A DNA stretch of 9,562 nucleotides, taken from an uncultured Bacilli bacterium (GTDB lineage Bacteria > Bacillota_I > Bacilli_A > RF39 > UBA660). The stretch is taken from the NCBI GenBank assembly GCA_947630885.1, contig CANRJI010000035.1:1-9562 (forward strand), given 5' to 3'. Made by a program: the position numbers and the translations under genes. Positions 5,967 through 9,562 of the stretch are shown here, in pieces. Numbering within the stretch: the first letter of the stretch is position 1; the number at the start of each line of letters is the position of its first letter. The notes below the pieces were generated by a model. The model was not told the DNA's origin, searched no databases, and was given only the letters and a program-made list of their open reading frames with translations.

Positions 5967-6308
5967 TTATACTAATTCTAAAATAACCTCGAGGGCACTG
6001 TCGCCTTTTCTTTCAGATTTTTTAATAATTCTAGTATAACCACCATTGCGATCTTTATATCTTGGTGCTAGTTCATTAAATACTTTGTCGACAGCTTTAG
6101 TATCATTATGTAAAAAAGCAAGGGCAAGACGTCTTGATACTAAAGTACCTTTTTTGCCATAAGTTACCATTTTATCGAAACTTTTACGAACTTCTTTAGC
6201 TCTCGTTTCTGTAGTAACGATTCTTTCATTTTCAATAAGTTGTTTTGTTAGAGTAGCAAGCATACTTCTTCTGTGTCTTGTTTCTCTTCCTAATTTTCTG
6301 TAAGCCAT
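5967..6308 (-). CDS. rplQ: 50S ribosomal protein L17
   Basis: 113 aa, within the usual range for bacterial L17 of the short form. It begins MAYRKLGRETRHRRSMLATL, the diagnostic L17 N-terminus. RYKDRNGGYTRIIKKSERKGD follows near residue 84 and a hydrophobic end ALEVILELV closes it. L17 lies near the exit side of the 50S subunit. The perfect Shine-Dalgarno AAGGAGG lies 6 nt before the ATG; an ATG-free reading from there confirms the start. It is the last gene of the operon, 15 nt after rpoA, and is followed by the hairpin terminator. Confidence 0.98.
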   Translation of the reverse strand: MAYRKLGRETRHRRSMLATLTKQLIENERIVTTETRAKEVRKSFDKMVTYGKKGTLVSRRLALAFLHNDTKAVDKVFNELAPRYKDRNGGYTRIIKKSERKGDSALEVILELV

Positions 6309-6323
6309 ACATACCTCCTTATA

Positions 6324-7295
6324 TTAATTTTCATCTTTAAATGTAAGTCCCATATCTTTAATCTTATTAATAACTTCATCAAATGATTTCTTACCTAAAT
6401 TTCTAATTTTACGCATTTCATTTTCTGATTTATCGACTAAATCTTTAAGAGTTAAGATATTGGCTCTCTTTAAACAGTTATATGCTCTTACTGAGAAGTC
6501 TAAATCATCAATTGAAGTTTCTAATATTTTAACATTAGGATCTTCTGATTTAGAAATCATTAGACCAGTCTCATCGGCAATAGAATTTAAATCTGTAAGT
6601 ATTTCGAAGTGTTCAATTAAAATTCTTGAAGCTAAAGCGACAGCCTCTTCAGGAGTAATTGAACCGTTTGTCCATACTTCTAAGATTAATTTATCAAAGT
6701 TATTATTTTGTCCAACACGAGCTGATTCTACTTCATAATTAATTCTTTCAATTGGTGAATATAAACTATCGATAGCAATAGTATTGACTTTTGTTTTGTC
6801 TTGAGCAAATAATTTCTTATTTTCATCAGCGACTACATAGCCTCTTCCGGAACCGATAGTCATTTCCATATTTAATTTTCCACCCTCTTCTAGTGTAGCG
6901 ATCTCTTGCTCTGGGTTTAAAATTTCGATATCGGCATCTTTTTCAATATCACCGGCAGTTACAACACCAGCGGTATCTTTGCTTAAACGAATAACTTTTT
7001 CTTCAGAAGGAGCATGATTTTTAACAATTACCTTCTTTAAGTTTAATACGATAGCGGTTACATCTTCTCTTACGCCATCAATCTTTTGAAATTCATGAGC
7101 TACTCCGTCAATTTTGACTGAAGTAATAGCGTCTCCTGGAAGAGATGATAACATAACTCTTCGAAGAGCATTACCTAAAGTTGTACCGAAACCTCTCTCT
7201 AATGGTTCTAATTCAAACTTTCCATAGTGTGAGTCTTTAATATATTCTTTTACTTTAAAATCTGGTTTTTCAAATTTTAACATTTGTGATCGCAT
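6324..7295 (-). CDS. rpoA: DNA-directed RNA polymerase subunit alpha
   Basis: 323 aa, slightly longer than the usual 314. The N-terminal assembly domain contains GKFELEPLERGFGTTLGNAL (26-45) with RRVMLSSLPG next to it, then VDSLYSP-like IDSLYSPIERINYEVE and VWTNGSITPEEAVALASRIL. The C-terminal domain (about 255-323) has SIDDLDFSVRAYNCLKRANI and RKIRNLGKKSFDEV, the helices that contact UP-element DNA and activators. Start is ambiguous. The first ATG (7295) adds MRSQ, while MLKFEKPDF from ATG 7283 matches the Bacillus N-terminus better (319 aa). The AGGAAAGGA ribosome-binding site is too close to the first ATG and a little far (about 10 nt) from the second. The gene lies in the standard order between rpsK and rplQ. 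Confidence 0.98.
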   Translation of the reverse strand: MRSQMLKFEKPDFKVKEYIKDSHYGKFELEPLERGFGTTLGNALRRVMLSSLPGDAITSVKIDGVAHEFQKIDGVREDVTAIVLNLKKVIVKNHAPSEEKVIRLSKDTAGVVTAGDIEKDADIEILNPEQEIATLEEGGKLNMEMTIGSGRGYVVADENKKLFAQDKTKVNTIAIDSLYSPIERINYEVESARVGQNNNFDKLILEVWTNGSITPEEAVALASRILIEHFEILTDLNSIADETGLMISKSEDPNVKILETSIDDLDFSVRAYNCLKRANILTLKDLVDKSENEMRKIRNLGKKSFDEVINKIKDMGLTFKDEN

Positions 7296-7306
7296 CCTTT
7301 CCTAAA

Positions 7307-7693
7307 TTATCCACGTCTTCTCTTTGGTGGACGACAACCATTGTGTGGAATTGGTGTTACATCTGTTATTGATTTTACTTCTAATCCAACTGTTTGTAAT
7401 GATCTGATAGCAGTCTCACGACCTGAGCCTAATCCTTTAACAAAGACATCGACTGTTTTCATACCTGCTGTTGCAGCATCTCTTCCGGCAGCTTCAGCAG
7501 CCATACCTGCTGCAAAAGGAGTTGACTTTTTGCTACCTTTAATACCTTGTGTACCAGCTGAAGCCCAACTTACAACATTTCCGTCTGGGTCAGTAATGGT
7601 TACGATGGTATTATTAAACGTCGAATGAATATGTACATTACCGGCAGGAATATTCTTCTTTGTTTTTCTTTTTCTCGAATTATATTTTCCCAT
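7307..7693 (-). CDS. rpsK: 30S ribosomal protein S11
   Basis: 128 aa, normal length. Clear S11 signatures: NVHIHSTFNNTIVTITDPDG (19-38), GMKTVDVFVKGLGSGRE, and the strongly conserved end PIPHNGCRPPKRRRG. S11 forms part of the 30S platform next to the mRNA exit channel. ATG 7693 has AGGAGG with a 7-nt spacer. It sits 13 nt after rpsM and 11 nt before the rpoA reading frame. Confidence 0.99.
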   Translation of the reverse strand: MGKYNSRKRKTKKNIPAGNVHIHSTFNNTIVTITDPDGNVVSWASAGTQGIKGSKKSTPFAAGMAAEAAGRDAATAGMKTVDVFVKGLGSGRETAIRSLQTVGLEVKSITDVTPIPHNGCRPPKRRRG

Positions 7694-7706
7694 ATTTTCC
7701 TCCTAA

Positions 7707-8072
7707 TTACTTTTTCTTGTTAGCAACAGTTTTTCCTCTTCCTTTACGAGTTTTAGCGTTGCTTCTAGTACTTTGACCACGAACTGGTAGACCTTTACGA
7801 TGTCTATCACCACGATAGCATTTAATTTCCATAAGGTTCTTAATATTCATATTAACTTCCCTACGAAGATCTCCTTCAACTTGGTACTTATCGACTTCTT
7901 TTCTGATTCTTGCTAATTCGTCATCAGTTAAATCTTTGGCTTTTTTGTCGATATTAACATTGGCATCTTTAAGAATTCTATTTGATAATTTTCTTCCAAT
8001 ACCATGAATATAAGTTAGAGATATTTCAATTCTTTTATCATTTGGTATATCTACACCTTTAATTCTTGCCAT
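7707..8072 (-). CDS. rpsM: 30S ribosomal protein S13
   Basis: 121 aa, normal length. It begins MARIKGVDIPNDKRIEISLT, followed by YIHGIGRKLSNRIL (helix-two-turn-helix region). Further on are DLRREVNMNI and YRGDRHRKGLPVRGQSTRSN, with a basic tail ending KTVANKKK. S13 sits in the 30S head and contacts the P-site tRNA and the 50S subunit. AGGAGG lies 11 nt before the ATG, a slightly long spacer. The gene is 21 nt downstream of rpmJ. Confidence 0.99.
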   Translation of the reverse strand: MARIKGVDIPNDKRIEISLTYIHGIGRKLSNRILKDANVNIDKKAKDLTDDELARIRKEVDKYQVEGDLRREVNMNIKNLMEIKCYRGDRHRKGLPVRGQSTRSNAKTRKGRGKTVANKKK

Positions 8073-8093
8073 ACTTTTATTTTCCTCCTATTA

Positions 8094-8207
8094 TTAACCT
8101 TGTTTTTGTTTGTGTTTTGGATTTTCACAAATTACAGTTACTTTGCCTTTTCTTTTGATTATTTTACATTTGTCGCATATTTTTTTTACGGATGCTCTTA
8201 CTTTCAT
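8094..8207 (-). CDS. rpmJ: 50S ribosomal protein L36 (small, 37 aa)
   Basis: Found by translating the gap between rpsM and infA. The 37-residue product begins MKVRASVKKICDKCKIIKRK and ends ICENPKHKQKQG, which is L36 throughout. The zinc ligands C11, C14, C27 and H32 are all present, so this is the zinc-binding (C+) form. AGGAGG lies 7 nt before ATG 8207. An in-frame ATG two codons upstream touches the Shine-Dalgarno and would add MK, so it is not preferred. The gene starts 11 nt after the infA stop and belongs to the same operon. Confidence 0.97.
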   Translation of the reverse strand: MKVRASVKKICDKCKIIKRKGKVTVICENPKHKQKQG

Positions 8208-8218
8208 CTTCATCCCTC

Positions 8219-8437
8219 CTATTTCTTATTATAAACAATACGCCCTTGTGTTAGATCGTAAGGTGACATAGCTAAAACCACAGTATCACCTGGTAAGATA
8301 CGTATGTTATTCATGCGCATTTTACCAGAAACATGGGCAACTACGATGTGGCCTCCATCAAGTTCAACTTTGAACTTTCCTTGAGGTAAATTATCGAGGA
8401 CTTTACCTTCGACTTCGATTAAATCTTCTCTACTCAC
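8219..8437 (-). CDS. infA: Translation initiation factor IF-1
   Basis: 72 aa from the start preferred here, the standard IF-1 length. It is an S1-type OB fold: DLIEVEGKVLDNLPQGKFKV, HIVVAHVSGKMRMNNIRILP, then SPYDLTQGRIVY. IF-1 blocks the A site and helps IF-2 and IF-3 during initiation. Start: the frame opens with ATG at 8446 (MIN...), but that codon directly abuts the Shine-Dalgarno AGGAG. The GTG three codons later (8437-8435) has a 9-nt spacer and gives an N-terminus aligning residue for residue with Bacillus IF-1 up to IEVEG. It overlaps the end of map by 8 bp, which suggests coupled translation. Confidence 0.97.
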   Translation of the reverse strand: MSREDLIEVEGKVLDNLPQGKFKVELDGGHIVVAHVSGKMRMNNIRILPGDTVVLAMSPYDLTQGRIVYNKK

Positions 8438-9188
8438 ATTTATCATCTCCTGTTAAAATCTCATAACCATCGGATGTTACTATGATTGTGTGTTCAAAAT
8501 GAGCTGATGGTTTATTATCACCTGTAACTATCGTCCAATCGTCATCAAGTAAATATACTTCGCGGGTTCCAAGGTTTAGCATTGGCTCAACGGCAATTGT
8601 CATACCTTCCTTTAAGATAACTCCTGTACCTTTTTTACCATAGTTAGGTACTTCGGGATCTTCATGTAAGTTACTTCCAATACCGTGACCGACTAGTTCT
8701 CTTACAACTCCTAATTTATGACTTTTTGCGTACTCTTCAATAGCATTTGATACGTCTCCTAATCTGACGCCATCTTTGACTTTACTCAAGCCTTCATATA
8801 AGGCTTTTTCGGTATGCTCTAAAAGATACTCTTTTTCTTTCGAAATGGTTCCAACTGGATAAGTCCAAGCTGAATCACCATGATAACCTTTATAGCAAGC
8901 ACAGATGTCTAAGGTGACGATATCACCATTTTTAAGTTTCCTCTTACCAGGAATACCATGAACAACTTCTTCGTTGACAGAAATACAAATACTCGCAGGA
9001 TATCCTTCATAATTTAAGCATGATGGATAAGCGTCCCTACTAATAATGTAATCGTGAGCAAGTTTATCTAACTCGCCAGTTGTTATTCCCGGTTTAATAA
9101 AGGGCTTTAAATATTTATGGGTATCATATACTATTTTTCCTGCTTCACGCATGAGCGATAGTTCGTACTGACTCTTTATCGTAATCAT
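8430..9188 (-). CDS. map: Type I methionine aminopeptidase
   Basis: 252 aa, typical for the type I bacterial enzyme without an N-terminal extension. It removes initiator Met from new proteins after deformylation. All five metal ligands are visible: D94 (VTLDICACY), D105 (YHGDSAWTYPVG), H168 (LVGHGIG), E201 (AVEPMLNLG) and E232 (HFEHTIIV). The substrate-binding histidines H77 (VVHGIPG) and H175 are there too. The start ATG overlaps the adk stop as ATGA, with AAGG inside adk as ribosome-binding site, so translation is coupled. The last codons overlap infA. Adjacent adk and infA give the standard Bacilli order, with the ylxS-like gene often found after map absent. Confidence 0.98.
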   Translation of the reverse strand: MITIKSQYELSLMREAGKIVYDTHKYLKPFIKPGITTGELDKLAHDYIISRDAYPSCLNYEGYPASICISVNEEVVHGIPGKRKLKNGDIVTLDICACYKGYHGDSAWTYPVGTISKEKEYLLEHTEKALYEGLSKVKDGVRLGDVSNAIEEYAKSHKLGVVRELVGHGIGSNLHEDPEVPNYGKKGTGVILKEGMTIAVEPMLNLGTREVYLLDDDWTIVTGDNKPSAHFEHTIIVTSDGYEILTGDDKCE

Positions 9189-9562
9189 TTGATTACCTTC
9201 TCTAATTCATTAAATACTTCGTCAGCATTTAATTCGTTTACATCTATTCGATAGAGATTATTCTTTTTCGTATAATATTCAATTAAAGGATATGTTTCTT
9301 TCATATAAGTATCATATCTATTTTTAAAAGTTTCTTCGGTATCGTCCGATCTTACTTTCAATGGTGCTCCGCATCTATTACATATACCTTCTTTGATTGG
9401 CGATAAATCTTTACTTAACAAATTATATACTTCACCGCATTTAGAGCAAATCATTCGGCTCATCGATCTTTTTAAAGCTACATCTTTAGAAATATCTAAA
9501 TAGATAACTTTTCCCATATCATACGATAATTCTTCTAAAAGTTTATCTTTTTCTTCTATTCT
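9185..9562 (-). CDS. adk: Adenylate kinase (3' part, 5' end outside the window)
   Basis: 125 codons plus stop are present; the P-loop half lies beyond the right edge. The frame stays open to 9562, so the internal ATG at 9517 is not the real start. The upstream codons read RIEEKDKLLEELSYD, matching the helix before the core strand VIYLDI. The enzyme converts ATP + AMP to 2 ADP. Visible: the LID domain with four zinc cysteines (CSKC at partial residues 39-42, CNRC at 61-64), the conserved RSDDTEETFKNR stretch with arginines that bind phosphate, and the C-terminal YPLIEYYTKKNNLYRIDVN. The four-Cys LID is common in Gram-positive enzymes; here the two Cys pairs are about 2 residues further apart than in Bacillus. 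Overlaps map by 4 nt. Confidence 0.97.
   Translation of the reverse strand, partial: RIEEKDKLLEELSYDMGKVIYLDISKDVALKRSMSRMICSKCGEVYNLLSKDLSPIKEGICNRCGAPLKVRSDDTEETFKNRYDTYMKETYPLIEYYTKKNNLYRIDVNELNADEVFNELEKVIK

Noticed and set aside
7341..7628. Plus-strand open frames opposite rpsK, rpoA and ligA
   Set aside because: They lie entirely within well-identified genes, have no ribosome-binding sites, and their products resemble nothing known; they are antisense shadows.
9185..9517. A separate 110-aa gene starting at the ATG at 9517
   Set aside because: The frame is open to the window edge and the upstream codons continue adenylate kinase; this ATG is internal.
1..9562. Genetic code 4 (TGA as Trp), suggested by the AT-rich, small-genome look
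   Set aside because: adk ends at TGA exactly where map begins, and conserved tryptophans are encoded by TGG.

Overview
The window reads as a piece of an AT-rich bacterial chromosome from the Bacilli side of the Firmicutes. Support comes from the gene order adk-map-infA-rpmJ-rpsM-rpsK-rpoA-rplQ, a four-cysteine adenylate kinase LID, the Bacilli-type YlbD/YlbE pair, and ribosome-binding sites of the AAGGAGG/GGTGAT type. TGA is used as a stop (adk) and Trp is read from TGG, so the standard bacterial code applies and this is not a code-4 mollicute. An uncultured, gut-type, small-genome Bacilli lineage is a reasonable inference but cannot be fixed from sequence alone.

Right part (about 5967-9562, all minus strand): the distal end of the ribosomal-protein superoperon. 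In transcription order it holds the 3' part of adk, then map, infA, rpmJ (37 codons, 8094-8207), rpsM, rpsK, rpoA and rplQ. The genes overlap or sit 10-22 nt apart, and a clear 11-bp hairpin terminator ends the run. Adenylate kinase balances nucleotides, Map trims initiator Met, IF-1 starts translation, and the rest are ribosome and RNA polymerase subunits. No ylxS-like gene lies between map and infA.

Middle (3054-5874, minus): a 248-aa orphan protein whose C-terminus looks like a sliding-clamp binding peptide, followed by NAD-dependent DNA ligase ligA. A weak hairpin lies between them.

Between ligA and ylbD (2743-3053, 311 bp) there is no gene. The stretch holds a compact 191-bp element with imperfect 15-bp terminal inverted repeats, flanked by an exact 29-bp direct repeat. 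The repeat is itself the ligA terminator hairpin, so this looks like a small non-autonomous mobile element that inserted into a terminator and duplicated it. It carries two terminator-like hairpins of its own, facing opposite ways.

Left part (1-2742): the ylbD-ylbE pair (minus) converges on a RodA/FtsW-type SEDS glycosyltransferase (plus), and a shared bidirectional terminator separates them. Divergent from the SEDS gene is a 106-aa gene of unknown function, followed by the 5' part of lgt (lipoprotein diacylglyceryl transferase), which runs off the left edge. This is a cell-envelope neighbourhood: septal or lateral wall synthesis, lipoprotein maturation and proteins of spore-coat-linked families.
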